Positions 43,193-51,803 of a DNA stretch of 64,000 bases are shown piece by piece. The position numbers and the translations under genes are program-made. The notes under the pieces are model-generated. The model made no database searches. It was given only the letters and a program-made list of their open reading frames with translations, and was not told where the DNA came from. Source of the stretch: Deltaproteobacteria bacterium (lineage in GTDB: Bacteria; Myxococcota_A; UBA9160; UBA4427); assembly GCA_002691205.1 (NCBI GenBank), contig NZHD01000086.1, positions 33,034 to 97,033 of the forward strand, written 5' to 3'. Within the stretch, counting starts at the first letter, position 1. Every line of letters begins with the position of its first letter.

Positions 43193-44230
43193 ATGTTTTT
43201 AAAATCGGTGGCTGGTTGGCTTTCTCACGATTTAGCGATTGACCTCGGAACGGCGAATACCTTGGTGTATCGAAGAGGAGATGGATTGGTCTGCTCTGAA
43301 CCCAGTGTTGTTGCGGTATCGGATCATGGCGATGGTCGCGGTCAGCGCGTTCTCGCTGTGGGGCATGAAGCCAAAGAGATGCTCGGTCGTACTCCAGCTT
43401 CGATTCGTGCGATTCGGCCGATCAAGGATGGCGTGATCGCTGACTTTGAGGTGACGGAGGCGATGCTGCGTTACTTCATTTCACAGGCTCATGATCGGAG
43501 AGTCCTCGCCCGACCTCGCATTGTTGTTTGTGTCCCCCCCTGCATCACCAGCGTCGAGAAGAGGGCCGTTCGTGAGTCTGCTTTGTCGGCTGGCGCCCGC
43601 GAAGTTTTTTTGATCGAGGAGCCCATGGCGGCCGCGATTGGCGCCGGTTTGGATGTGACGGCGCCCACGGGCAACATGGTTGTGGATATTGGTGGGGGAA
43701 CCACCGATGTCGCCGTCATTTCACTTTCTGGGATTGTGACTTCTCGTTCGGTTCGTACCGGGGGTGACATGATGGATGAGGCCATCGTGAATTATGTTCG
43801 TCGTAAATACAATATGCTGATTGGCGAGAGGACAGCCGAGAACGTAAAAATGACGATCGGCACAGCGTGGAGTGAGAGTGAGTCCGGAAGTATGGAGATC
43901 AAAGGTCGAGATTTAGTGGCTGGAATTCCAAAAGTCGTGGTCACCTCAAGTGATGAAATCCGAGATGCACTCGTTGAGCCTCTGCATGCGATCATCGAAA
44001 CTGTTCATTTGACGCTTGAAAAGACTCCTCCGGAGTTGGCGGCCGATATCGTTGACCGCGGAATCATGCTGGTGGGCGGTGGCTCTCTTTTGCGAGACTT
44101 GGATGAAGTTCTCCGCCACGAGACTCAGTTGCCGATTGTGCGGAGCGAAGACCCCTTTACGGCGGTTGTTCACGGGGCGGGGGAGGCTCTTGATAAGTTG
44201 TCTCTCCTTCGAGAAGTAGCCTTGGGCTAG
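43193..44230 (+). CDS. mreB: Rod-shape-determining protein MreB
   Basis: A 345-residue bacterial actin homologue that polymerises under the inner membrane and guides lateral wall synthesis. Phosphate-1 motif AIDLGTANTLVY near 15-26, connect-1, phosphate-2 VVDIGGGTTDVAVI near 163-176 and the adenosine motif GGGSLLRDL near 297-305 are visible. The N-terminal FLKSVAGWL amphipathic stretch is the membrane-binding helix. The frame is open upstream to 43082, but ATG 43193 with GGGTGG six bases upstream begins at the family N-terminus. mreC, mreD and mrdAB are not next to it: an intrinsic terminator and a tRNA synthetase follow, which is unusual for mreB. Confidence 0.95.
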   Translation: MFLKSVAGWLSHDLAIDLGTANTLVYRRGDGLVCSEPSVVAVSDHGDGRGQRVLAVGHEAKEMLGRTPASIRAIRPIKDGVIADFEVTEAMLRYFISQAHDRRVLARPRIVVCVPPCITSVEKRAVRESALSAGAREVFLIEEPMAAAIGAGLDVTAPTGNMVVDIGGGTTDVAVISLSGIVTSRSVRTGGDMMDEAIVNYVRRKYNMLIGERTAENVKMTIGTAWSESESGSMEIKGRDLVAGIPKVVVTSSDEIRDALVEPLHAIIETVHLTLEKTPPELAADIVDRGIMLVGGGSLLRDLDEVLRHETQLPIVRSEDPFTAVVHGAGEALDKLSLLREVALG

Positions 44231-44235
44231 AGGCG

Positions 44236-44267
44236 GATTCAGTTCACTCATTGAATCTGAGTTTTTT
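44236..44267 (+). terminator. Intrinsic terminator after mreB
   Basis: GATTCA at 44236-44241 and TGAATC at 44252-44257 form a 6-bp stem with a 10-nt loop, and a T6 run follows at 44262-44267. It begins five bases after the mreB stop codon and isolates mreB from the downstream synthetase. Confidence 0.6.
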
Positions 44268-44314
44268 CGTTGAGGGTTGGCGCTCATCTCTGTTCTGCGT
44301 GACTCTTGGACACG

Positions 44315-45955
44315 ATGAGTGAGAACCAAAAAAATTCGTCGGCTCGGGACCCCTATTTCTCCCATTGGGCTGACCAAGCCGCGTTCCGAACTTTGCGTTC
44401 CGTAGAGGAAGGCAGTCTGATTACTGTGGCGGCAGGAATCACACCGTCAGGGGTTGTCCATGTCGGGAACTTCCGTGAGGTCATTACGGTCGATTTGGTG
44501 GCGCGAGCGCTGCGTGCTCAGGGTTCTGAAGTTCGATTTATCTACTCCTGGGATGACTTCGATGTCTTTCGCAAAGTGCCGCTGGGGTTGCCCCGGCCCG
44601 AAATGCTATCCGAGAATCTCCGGCGGAGCGTCGTGGATGTCCCCGATCCCTATGGCGAGCACGATAGCTATGCCTCTCATTTTGTAGCTTTGTTTGAGGG
44701 TAGCTTGGAGCCTCTGGGCATTGTTCCAGAATTTATTCGGCAGTCAAAGCGGTATCGAGCGGGTGATTACGCTGCAGGGATCCGTCGGGCTCTGGAGTCT
44801 ACGGACCTTTTACGAGAAATACTGGATACCCATAGGAGCCAGCCCCTACCCGACGATTGGCTGCCTCTGGCAGGCTTTTGCGACGAATGCGGCCGGGATG
44901 AGATTACTTTTAAGTGGTCGGGGGATTGGATCGTTGAATATACATGTCGATCTTGTCATCACGAAGCCCGGGTAGATCTCCGCGAAGGCGGAAATGTCAA
45001 ATTGCCTTGGCGTATCGACTGGCCCATGCGGTGGTCCGTTGAAGGTGTGGTGTTTGAGCCTGGCGGAAAAGATCACAGCAGCGCTGGAGGCAGTTACGAT
45101 ACAGGGACGATCATTGTTGATCGGGTTTATAATGGCGTCGCTCCCCAATACATCTCTTATGATTTTGTTCGGATCAAAGGGAAGGGCGGCAAAATTTCCA
45201 GTTCATCGGGTGATGTCGTCACGGTTTCGGATTGTCTTGAGATCTACGAACCTATTGTATTGCGTTGGATATTCGCCTCGCAGCGCCCCGGAAGTGAATT
45301 CCAAATTTCTTTCGATCTAGATGTTCTGAAGCTCTACGAGGACTTCGATCGTGCTTATCGGCTGGCTCATGAGCCAGAGGATGGCAGCAAGGCTGACAAG
45401 AAGCGTCAGATCGCGCGCAGGACTCTGGAATTAGCGTCACCCCAAGGGCACCGAATCGTGCCCGGAACACCAGTCCCCTTCGCGCCTCCTTTGCGCGCTT
45501 TGTCCATGCTCTTGCAAGCCTATGATGGAGATATTGATCGTGTGGTAGAGCATTACAAGAGGAGCGGCGAGATCCAAAGCGAGGACGAGGAAGAGGTCTG
45601 TCGAGCTCGGTCCGTCCGATGTCTTCATTGGACTCGCACGTATGCGCCCGAAGAGTTTCGTTTTCAAATTCGGCCTGAAGCTGTGGTTCGTTCGGTTGAT
45701 TCAGATCAGCGCGTGGCGCTCAGTCGCTTGGTCGAGGTACTGCGTTCAGAGCCTGAGATTAGTGAAAAGGATCTGATTCCCCATATGCAGAAACTTTGTG
45801 AGGGCACGGATCTCACATTAAAGACGCTTTGTCCCCTAGTTTATGATCTGTTGCTTGGTCGTGACCGGGGCCCCAAGCTGACTACTCTGCTCACCACTCT
45901 TGGTGGCAAGAGAGCAGCCTCTCTATTTGAACTGAGCTTAGACGCCAAGGACTAG
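44315..45955 (+). CDS. lysK: Class I lysyl-tRNA synthetase
   Basis: A 546-residue class I synthetase that charges tRNA-Lys with lysine. The HIGH-type motif appears as GVVHVGNF near 46-53, the adenylate loop motif as KGGKISSSSGD near 290-300, and a zinc ribbon CDECGRD...CRSCHHE near 190-215. These identify the class I LysRS rather than the unrelated class II LysS. The enzyme is typical of archaea, spirochaetes, alphaproteobacteria and scattered other lineages, so it is a useful taxonomic marker. The C-terminal helical part (from about 385) binds the anticodon. ATG 44315 was chosen over TTG 44306. It is monocistronic and converges with the SCP2 gene. Confidence 0.93.
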   Translation: MSENQKNSSARDPYFSHWADQAAFRTLRSVEEGSLITVAAGITPSGVVHVGNFREVITVDLVARALRAQGSEVRFIYSWDDFDVFRKVPLGLPRPEMLSENLRRSVVDVPDPYGEHDSYASHFVALFEGSLEPLGIVPEFIRQSKRYRAGDYAAGIRRALESTDLLREILDTHRSQPLPDDWLPLAGFCDECGRDEITFKWSGDWIVEYTCRSCHHEARVDLREGGNVKLPWRIDWPMRWSVEGVVFEPGGKDHSSAGGSYDTGTIIVDRVYNGVAPQYISYDFVRIKGKGGKISSSSGDVVTVSDCLEIYEPIVLRWIFASQRPGSEFQISFDLDVLKLYEDFDRAYRLAHEPEDGSKADKKRQIARRTLELASPQGHRIVPGTPVPFAPPLRALSMLLQAYDGDIDRVVEHYKRSGEIQSEDEEEVCRARSVRCLHWTRTYAPEEFRFQIRPEAVVRSVDSDQRVALSRLVEVLRSEPEISEKDLIPHMQKLCEGTDLTLKTLCPLVYDLLLGRDRGPKLTTLLTTLGGKRAASLFELSLDAKD

Positions 45956-46003
45956 CCGCCTTGTTCTGAGTCGGGCTCAACTAGGCTCAGGCGTCGGGTG
46001 TTT

Positions 46004-46648
46004 TTAGTCCGGGGCTACAGCAGCGAGGGCCACCTGCATCGCCATTTGCATGTCTCCCTCGATTTCAACGAGGCCGTTAAGGAAAACGTCTTGAGGAGCG
46101 AGAGAGCCCGTTTTGAGTTCATGATAAGTCGATTGCGAGAGCCGGACTGTACAGCGAGGCTCGTCGGATTCGGAGCCTGGGCCGAACTGGGCCTTTAAAT
46201 TCATGGGCGCTTCGCCTGTCAATTGAAATAAGAGCGCGCCCTCAATGACCCCTAAATTCTCGATACGAGATCGTGTGAGTTTCATGTCTCCTTTCTGGCC
46301 GGCAAGGGCACCGAGAAAGCCAAGGATCGAATCTCCAGATTCGCGCTGAAGGGCTTGCAAACTAGCGAGGTCATGCTCAAGAGTGAGAAAAGGAGGCGTC
46401 TTCGGCGCGTCCTCGGCGCTCATGGATCCGCTCTCGATATTGAGATAGTAGTGGGAAGATGGCTGGCTCGGGTCCTGTTTAATCGTGATGCCGATTGTGG
46501 CCTGCACCGCCACCATCTCTTGGAACAAACGCTGGGCTTCGTGATCACCCCTTTCGGCCGCTTCGGACTGTGATTTGAGACTTTGATTCCAATGATTGGG
46601 AACTCGAGTTTGATAGAAGTGCTCTGGGCTGTCTTTTTCAAGTTGCAT
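46004..46648 (-). CDS. SCP2 sterol-binding domain protein
   Basis: This 214-residue cytoplasmic protein ends in an SCP2-like lipid-binding fold: ALLFQLTGEAPM near 140, CTVRLSQSTYHELKTGSLAP (about 164-183) and the characteristic VFLNGLVEIEGDMQMAMQVA near 187-206. The first 130 residues are helical and do not match any family I know. SCP2 domains bind sterols, hopanoids or fatty acyl-CoA in a hydrophobic tunnel; in bacteria the ligand is usually unknown. It lies 11 nt downstream of mltG and ends the ruvX-mltG operon, so it may be a coregulated passenger or linked to envelope lipids. Confidence 0.78.
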   Translation of the reverse strand: MQLEKDSPEHFYQTRVPNHWNQSLKSQSEAAERGDHEAQRLFQEMVAVQATIGITIKQDPSQPSSHYYLNIESGSMSAEDAPKTPPFLTLEHDLASLQALQRESGDSILGFLGALAGQKGDMKLTRSRIENLGVIEGALLFQLTGEAPMNLKAQFGPGSESDEPRCTVRLSQSTYHELKTGSLAPQDVFLNGLVEIEGDMQMAMQVALAAVAPD

Positions 46649-46659
46649 GTCTTGACCTT

Positions 46660-47658
46660 TCAGCGTCGCCTTCTTTGATAACGATCCACAGCTTTTTTGT
46701 GCTCGGCATAGGTTCGAGAGAACTTATGGGTTCCATCGTTTTTAGAAACAAAGTAAAGGTATTCAGTTTCTTCGGGCTCAATCACGGCTTCAAGTGCAGC
46801 ATGTCCTGGGCTTGCGATGGGGCCGGGGGGGAGGCCTAGGTGTTGGTATGTATTGTATGGGTTGGTTTTGTCTTTTAGGTGCTTTCGTCTCAGGTTTCCG
46901 TCGAAATCGGCAACCCCGTAGATGACTGTGGGGTCTGTTTCGAGCCGCATCCCGAGCTTGAGTCGATTGAGGAAAACCGCTGCGATTCGGGCCCTCTCCT
47001 CGGGAGCAGCCGTTTCTTTTTCTACGATAGACGCCAGAGTGACGATCTCATGTTGTGAAAGGCCGAGTGACTTTGACTGCGGCTGAATTTCGTTTTTCCA
47101 TACGGCATGGAATTGGTCTACCAGGATCCGGATGACTTCTTCGGCAGGAAGTCCTCGAGAGAGCGAGTAGGTATCAGGGTAGAGGTAGCCTTCAAAATTT
47201 GAAAAGGGGACATCGAGTGATTCAGCCAGTTGAGCGTTCTGGAGTGCTTTTTGAAAGTCTTCTGCTTTAACGAGTCCATGGGCTTCTAACGTTTCGCCAA
47301 TTTCTGAGGCACGACTGCCTTCGGGCAGCGTGACGCGCCAGGTTTTAACCCTTCCCTGTGTGATGATTTCGAGAATTTCACGAGTGCTTTGATGAGGAGA
47401 GATTTCGTACTCACCCACATGAAGTTTTCCGTCGATCTCGTTGTATCGAGCCATCCAAGTGGCCGCCTGGGCATTTTGAATGAGCCCCTGCTTTTCGAGG
47501 CGGCGAGCGACAGAGCCGAAGCTGCTCCCCTGAGCGACCTCGAAGAGTTGCGGAGCGGGTTGCAAGGAGGCGGGCGCGAGAACGGTCCGCCCATATTCCG
47601 CGATCGCGAAGGTGATGCCGACAGATAGGATCAGTGCACCGATCAACCACCGAAGCAT
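46660..47658 (-). CDS. mltG: Endolytic murein transglycosylase MltG
   Basis: A 332-residue inner-membrane enzyme that cleaves nascent glycan strands and sets their length. One N-terminal transmembrane helix (WLIGALILSVGITFAIA, near 4-20) is followed by a LysM-like region and then the YceG domain with IVTLASIVEKETAAPEERARIAAVFLNRL (cited by its ends, near 205-233; the catalytic Glu lies in EKE), then PTVIYG near 243 and SPYNTY-like NPYNTYQHLGLPPGPIASPG near 265-284. The ATG overlaps the ruvX stop (TAATG), so translation is coupled. Length and motif order are normal for the family. Confidence 0.95.
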   Translation of the reverse strand: MLRWLIGALILSVGITFAIAEYGRTVLAPASLQPAPQLFEVAQGSSFGSVARRLEKQGLIQNAQAATWMARYNEIDGKLHVGEYEISPHQSTREILEIITQGRVKTWRVTLPEGSRASEIGETLEAHGLVKAEDFQKALQNAQLAESLDVPFSNFEGYLYPDTYSLSRGLPAEEVIRILVDQFHAVWKNEIQPQSKSLGLSQHEIVTLASIVEKETAAPEERARIAAVFLNRLKLGMRLETDPTVIYGVADFDGNLRRKHLKDKTNPYNTYQHLGLPPGPIASPGHAALEAVIEPEETEYLYFVSKNDGTHKFSRTYAEHKKAVDRYQRRRR

Positions 47659-48098
47659 TAAGCGTTCTTCTTTTCCTGAAGGTTTTGAGTTTCTCGGACG
47701 GCCAAGTAGGTTCTCAGGATAAGGGCCGCGGCCACCTCGTCTACGTGCTGGCGAGTGCTTTTGGCGTTATGCCCCATTTCGCGCAGAGACCGTTCGGCTT
47801 CCATGCTGGTCCATCGCTCATCGAGAAGCTCAACGGGCACTCCAGCCGCTTGGCTGAGGGTGCGTGCGAAGCGTTCGGCTGACTCGGCTTCGGGACCACG
47901 CCGGCCATCCATATGCCGAGGGTGCCCCACGACAACGTGCCCCACTTCTTTTTCAAGAATGAGGTCGCAAAGAGCTTTGATATCGGCTTTTCGTCCTCGG
48001 CTTCGAAGGGTCCCGGCCGGAAAGGCAAGACTGGCCTCTAAGTCTGAGAGGGCGAGGCCAATCCGCTTACTTCCGAGGTCCAGACCGAGCACACGCAT
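47658..48098 (-). CDS. ruvX: YqgF/RuvX family nuclease (pre-16S rRNA nuclease or Holliday-junction resolvase)
   Basis: A 146-residue RNase H-like nuclease. The first catalytic Asp is in LGLDLGSKRIGLA near 4-16, HVVVGHPRHMDGRRG near 54-68 holds the middle strand, DERWTSMEAER near 93-103 supplies Glu/Asp residues, and KSTRQHVDEVAAALIL near 113-128 gives the final Asp. In E. coli the protein matures the 5' end of 16S rRNA; other members resolve Holliday junctions. It heads a minus-strand operon with mltG and the SCP2 gene, a ruvX-mltG pairing widespread in bacteria. Confidence 0.93.
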   Translation of the reverse strand: MRVLGLDLGSKRIGLALSDLEASLAFPAGTLRSRGRKADIKALCDLILEKEVGHVVVGHPRHMDGRRGPEAESAERFARTLSQAAGVPVELLDERWTSMEAERSLREMGHNAKSTRQHVDEVAAALILRTYLAVRETQNLQEKKNA

Positions 48099-48197
48099 AC
48101 TGGACCCAGTGTAGCGGGTGAGAGGAGTCTGGATACGTTTTCTCCTTTATTTCGCCTTTTGGATTGACGGCGAGAGATCAGCGGGGCTATTCTGAGG

Positions 48198-48995
48198 ATG
48201 GCTTCTCCCCCCGACAGAGTTGTAAAAGGTAGGCTCCCAGATCGTTTTGGGGACTGGAGTTCAGCGCTGGAAAATCGGGAAAACGAAACAAAATCAGAAG
48301 CTTACGAGAGCGGTGGCGATCCGAAAGCCGCAGGCCAGGCTAAGAATTCGGCTGCTTCTTCTCTCCCTTCTGGCCCTGAAGGTCCTCGTAGAGACCTGGC
48401 CGTATGGGTGGCGACCGCTGGAGGCGTCGGTTTTGGTCCTTGGGCCCCAGGCACCTGGGGGGCCCTGCTGGCGGTTCTGCTCTTCGTCGCTGGTTTGGAT
48501 CGAATGGGGCTGCCTCTCTATATCCTCTTTCTCCTCGGGACCAGCGGGTTAGGTATCTGGGCTTCCAGCGCAGCTGAGCGTTATTTCGGCCACCACGATG
48601 ACGGCCGGATCGTCATCGACGAGGTGGTGGGTCAGTGGATCGCGCTTTTGCCTCTCGTGGTTGTTCATGGCCTTCCTCTGGGCACTGTCCGGGTTCCGGC
48701 ACTAGGAACCTTGGATTCGTTCGAAATAGATTTTTTTTGGGGATTGGTTGTGACCGCATTTGTCGCATTCAGATGGTTTGATATCCGCAAGCCAGGGTTG
48801 GTGAAGTGGGCAGAAGAACGATTTGAACGGGGAGCAGGTGTGATGGCGGATGATCTGGTGGCGGGTGCTTTTGCTGCACTGGTGGTAATGGCTCCTTCTT
48901 ATCTGATTTTAGCGACTCGACTTCGGGAAATGGTGAAGGACTCCATGTTGGTCATGTCTGATTGGGCCGCGTTGAGTGGGAACTGGTTCGCATGA
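48198..48995 (+). CDS. pgpA: Phosphatidylglycerophosphatase A
   Basis: A 265-residue membrane phosphatase that removes the terminal phosphate of phosphatidylglycerophosphate to give phosphatidylglycerol. The family core begins at about residue 68 with GVGFGPWAPGTWGAL, then DDGRIVIDEVVGQWIALLP near 135-153 with the catalytic Asp/Glu set, and FRWFDIRKP and GAGVMADDLVAG near 193-225. Four hydrophobic segments are seen. The first 65 residues are hydrophilic and Ser/Gly/Glu-rich, an extension absent from E. coli PgpA; no internal Met would remove it, so it is either real or initiated at a GTG such as that before WVATAGG. It overlaps cinA by 4 nt, as in pgpA-cinA-recA clusters elsewhere. Confidence 0.9.
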   Translation: MASPPDRVVKGRLPDRFGDWSSALENRENETKSEAYESGGDPKAAGQAKNSAASSLPSGPEGPRRDLAVWVATAGGVGFGPWAPGTWGALLAVLLFVAGLDRMGLPLYILFLLGTSGLGIWASSAAERYFGHHDDGRIVIDEVVGQWIALLPLVVVHGLPLGTVRVPALGTLDSFEIDFFWGLVVTAFVAFRWFDIRKPGLVKWAEERFERGAGVMADDLVAGAFAALVVMAPSYLILATRLREMVKDSMLVMSDWAALSGNWFA

Positions 48996-50344
48996 AGGTG
49001 GAAATTCTCACAATTGGCGACGAAGTTGTGCGCGGAGAGATCGTTGACTCGAACAAGGCTTTGATCGCTCAGCGGCTATTGGGACTCGATCTAGAGTGTC
49101 AGCATCAGGTGTCACTGCGTGATGATCCAGCCGATATGCGTGCGGCTTTTAAGTTGGCGATTGAACGAAGTGATGTGGTGATTGTCTCGGGGGGCTTGGG
49201 CCCGACGAGAGATGATTTGACCACCGAAGTTTTAGCCGAGACCCTAGGCCGTGAACTGGAACTCGACGACGATTCGCTCGAGCAGATGAAGTCCTTTTTT
49301 GCTCGGGTTGGTCGAGAAATGGCTGAAACCAACCGCAAGCAAGCCTTCTTTCCCACGGGTTCGGATATTTTAAAAAATCCAGTGGGCACTGCCCCGGGTT
49401 TCTCTGTGGAGGAGAACGGAACGGTTTTTTTCTGTCTTCCAGGTGTGCCTAGGGAATTGTCCCTGATGTTGGAGGAGCAAGTTCTCCCGCGAGTTGAAGC
49501 CCGCCTAGAGTCCCTGGGCTCAGTGACTCGAATACGTGCTCGTCTCCTTCGTACGTTTGGAGTGGGAGAGTCGACGCTTGAGAAGCAGCTTTCGACTATC
49601 GCGCGGGAGGGGGATGTAGAGTTGGCCTTCCGGACATCCTTTCCCGATAACTTTCTTCGAGTGATGGCGCGGGGTGCCTCTATTGAGGCGGCGGATGTCA
49701 AAATTGAGTCGGTGGTCCAGCAAATTCATGAACATCTTGGGGACCTCGTTTATGCCGAGGGCGAAGAGCGGATGGAAGAAGTCGTGGGTGGATTATTGAC
49801 CGAGCAGGGGCGAACCGTCGCCTTAGCCGAATCATGTACGGGCGGTCTGATCGCGGAAAAGCTGACGGATGTCCCAGGCTCTTCTGCTTATTTTCTTGGG
49901 GGCGTAGTGGCTTATGCGAACTCGGCGAAAGAAGCCATTTTGGGGGTGCCGTCGAGTCTTCTCGAAGAGCACGGGGCCGTCTCTTCCCAAGTGGCTCGGT
50001 CAATGGCAGAGGGCGTATGCAAGCGCTTTGGAGCCGATATAGGGGTGTCTACAACCGGTATCTCGGGGCCAGGGGGAGGGTCGCCCGAAAAGCCGGTGGG
50101 GCTTGTTCATGTGGCGATGTATCAGAGGCCGGCAGAAGGACGCCATGAGACCGAGGGTTTTATTCATTCTTCAGAGTTTATTTTTCCTCTCGATCGGACA
50201 CGCCACAGAGTCTTGACGACTCAAACCGTTCTCGATTGGTTACGTCGTCGTCTGCTGGGCGTCGAACTGATAGATCCAGACCTCTTACGAACCAAAGGAG
50301 GGAGTTCCGCGCCTGGTTTAGGGGGAACTCAGAAAAAGCAATGA
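48992..50344 (+). CDS. cinA: CinA family protein (NMN deamidase/competence-damage protein)
   Basis: A 450-residue two-domain protein. The N-terminal MoCF-like domain shows ILTIGDEVVRGEIVDSN near 4-20 and SGGLGPTRDDLT near 65-76, associated with ADP-ribose pyrophosphatase activity. The C-terminal CinA domain shows LAESCTGGLIAEKLTDVPGSS (near 273, cited by its ends), GGVVAYANSAK near 300 and STTGISGPGGGSPEKPVG near 352-369, associated with nicotinamide mononucleotide deamidation in NAD salvage. The ATG overlaps the pgpA stop. Placement directly ahead of recA is conserved in many bacteria. The last 30 residues beyond the domain are low-complexity. Confidence 0.92.
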   Translation: MKVEILTIGDEVVRGEIVDSNKALIAQRLLGLDLECQHQVSLRDDPADMRAAFKLAIERSDVVIVSGGLGPTRDDLTTEVLAETLGRELELDDDSLEQMKSFFARVGREMAETNRKQAFFPTGSDILKNPVGTAPGFSVEENGTVFFCLPGVPRELSLMLEEQVLPRVEARLESLGSVTRIRARLLRTFGVGESTLEKQLSTIAREGDVELAFRTSFPDNFLRVMARGASIEAADVKIESVVQQIHEHLGDLVYAEGEERMEEVVGGLLTEQGRTVALAESCTGGLIAEKLTDVPGSSAYFLGGVVAYANSAKEAILGVPSSLLEEHGAVSSQVARSMAEGVCKRFGADIGVSTTGISGPGGGSPEKPVGLVHVAMYQRPAEGRHETEGFIHSSEFIFPLDRTRHRVLTTQTVLDWLRRRLLGVELIDPDLLRTKGGSSAPGLGGTQKKQ

Positions 50345-50485
50345 GGGTGTTCCATATGACTGTCTATGGAGGAAACAGAACTTTAGATCGATTGAAGAAA
50401 TTCTGACCCGTCCATTATTTTGCATCGCGCGCCACCGTGGCCGATCGTGATGACGTAGATCAACAACCTGAAGGAGTGAGAAAAG

Positions 50486-51604
50486 ATGGCTAAGTCAAAG
50501 AGTAAAGGTGAATTGAAGTCGGTGAGCCCAGTGAGTGCAGATAGCGATCGGCGTAAAGCCATTGATCTCGCTGTTTCAAATATTGAGCAGCAGTTCGGTA
50601 AGGGATCGATTCAAACAATGGGTGAGGCGAATGCGGATTTGGCTGTAGCCTGTTTTTCAAGTGGTGGACCGAGCCTTGATCTTGCTCTCGGCATCGGAGG
50701 GTACCCACGCGGTCGTGTGATTGAAATTTATGGGCCGGAATCAAGTGGCAAGACCACCCTGACTTTGCATGCCATTGCAGAGGTTCAGCGTGCGGGAGGA
50801 GTGGCTGCTTTTGTGGATGCTGAGCATGCACTTGACATCAACTATGCGAGACGTCTGGGGGTCAATATCGAGGATCTTCTGGTGTCTCAGCCTGATACGG
50901 GCGAGCAGGCTCTTGAGATTGCTGATTTGTTGCTTCGTTCTGGGGCCATTGATCTCGTTGTGATCGACTCCGTGGCGGCTTTGGTACCTAGAGCCGAATT
51001 AGAGGGCGATATGGGTGACACTCATGTTGGCCTTCAGGCTCGGCTGATGAGTCAAGCTCTTCGAAAGCTGACGGGAACGGTGGCGAAATCGGGTGCATCT
51101 GTGATTTTTATTAATCAGATTCGCATGAAGATCGGTGTGATGTTTGGAAGTCCAGAAACGACCGCGGGCGGAAATGCTTTGAAGTTTTACTCCTCGGTGA
51201 GACTCGACATTCGTCGGATTGCGGCCATTAAAGATGGGGATGAGGTGGTGGGCAACCGGACACGGGTGAAGGTCGTTAAAAACAAGGTCGCCCCTCCGTT
51301 CCGACAGGCTGAATTCGACATTATTTATAACGAGGGAATTTCAAGGGAAGGCGACCTGCTTGATCTCGGTGTCGAGGATGGTTTCGTAGAGAAGAGCGGG
51401 GCCTGGTATTCTTACGGTGAGGAGCGCATCGGTCAGGGACGTGAAAACGCGCGGAAATTTTTGAAGGAAAACCCCGATGCGTGCAATCAGTTGACGGAGC
51501 AGATTTATGCCTCTCGAGGCCTAAAGCTGCCGGTTCTCGCCCACCCGGTGGATGCACCCACCGATGATGAAAGTGGTAAAAAAGGAGCAGCGGCTAAGAG
51601 CTGA
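50486..51604 (+). CDS. recA: Recombinase RecA
   Basis: A 372-residue strand-exchange ATPase and SOS co-protease. The Walker A loop is [10 protein letters not shown] near 83-92, the Walker B strand [12 protein letters not shown] near 155-166, the L2/DNA-binding loop region lies around [22 protein letters not shown] (near 208-229, cited by its ends), and [12 protein letters not shown] near 37 matches the N-terminal domain. The C-terminal tail is acidic and Lys-rich ([13 protein letters not shown]). GAAGGAG lies about ten bases before ATG 50486. The 141-nt gap after cinA should hold its promoter; I did not recognise a LexA site. It ends with a strong intrinsic terminator. Confidence 0.98.
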   Translation: MAKSKSKGELKSVSPVSADSDRRKAIDLAVSNIEQQFGKGSIQTMGEANADLAVACFSSGGPSLDLALGIGGYPRGRVIEIYGPESSGKTTLTLHAIAEVQRAGGVAAFVDAEHALDINYARRLGVNIEDLLVSQPDTGEQALEIADLLLRSGAIDLVVIDSVAALVPRAELEGDMGDTHVGLQARLMSQALRKLTGTVAKSGASVIFINQIRMKIGVMFGSPETTAGGNALKFYSSVRLDIRRIAAIKDGDEVVGNRTRVKVVKNKVAPPFRQAEFDIIYNEGISREGDLLDLGVEDGFVEKSGAWYSYGEERIGQGRENARKFLKENPDACNQLTEQIYASRGLKLPVLAHPVDAPTDDESGKKGAAAKS

Positions 51605-51618
51605 TCCGCACAAGGGTA

Positions 51619-51652
51619 TCCCAGGGGGATGAATTTCCCCCTGGGACATTTT
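51619..51652 (+). terminator. Intrinsic terminator of recA
   Basis: TCCCAGGGGGA at 51619-51629 and TCCCCCTGGGA at 51636-51646 form a perfect 11-bp stem with a TGAATT loop, followed by CATTTTCC. It begins 14 nt after the recA stop codon. Confidence 0.8.
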
Positions 51653-51803
51653 CCAAGCCTCTGCGAGGGTCCCTCTCAAGGCCAAGCCCCAGTGTGTCGA
51701 AACTCTCCTGTAGAGCACGAAGACTTCTTGCATGGCAGAGCAACCCCAGTGGGGGGTTCTGTCAGGGAGGTTTTGCGTCAGAGGGGGTGGTGAGACAGTG
51801 GGC

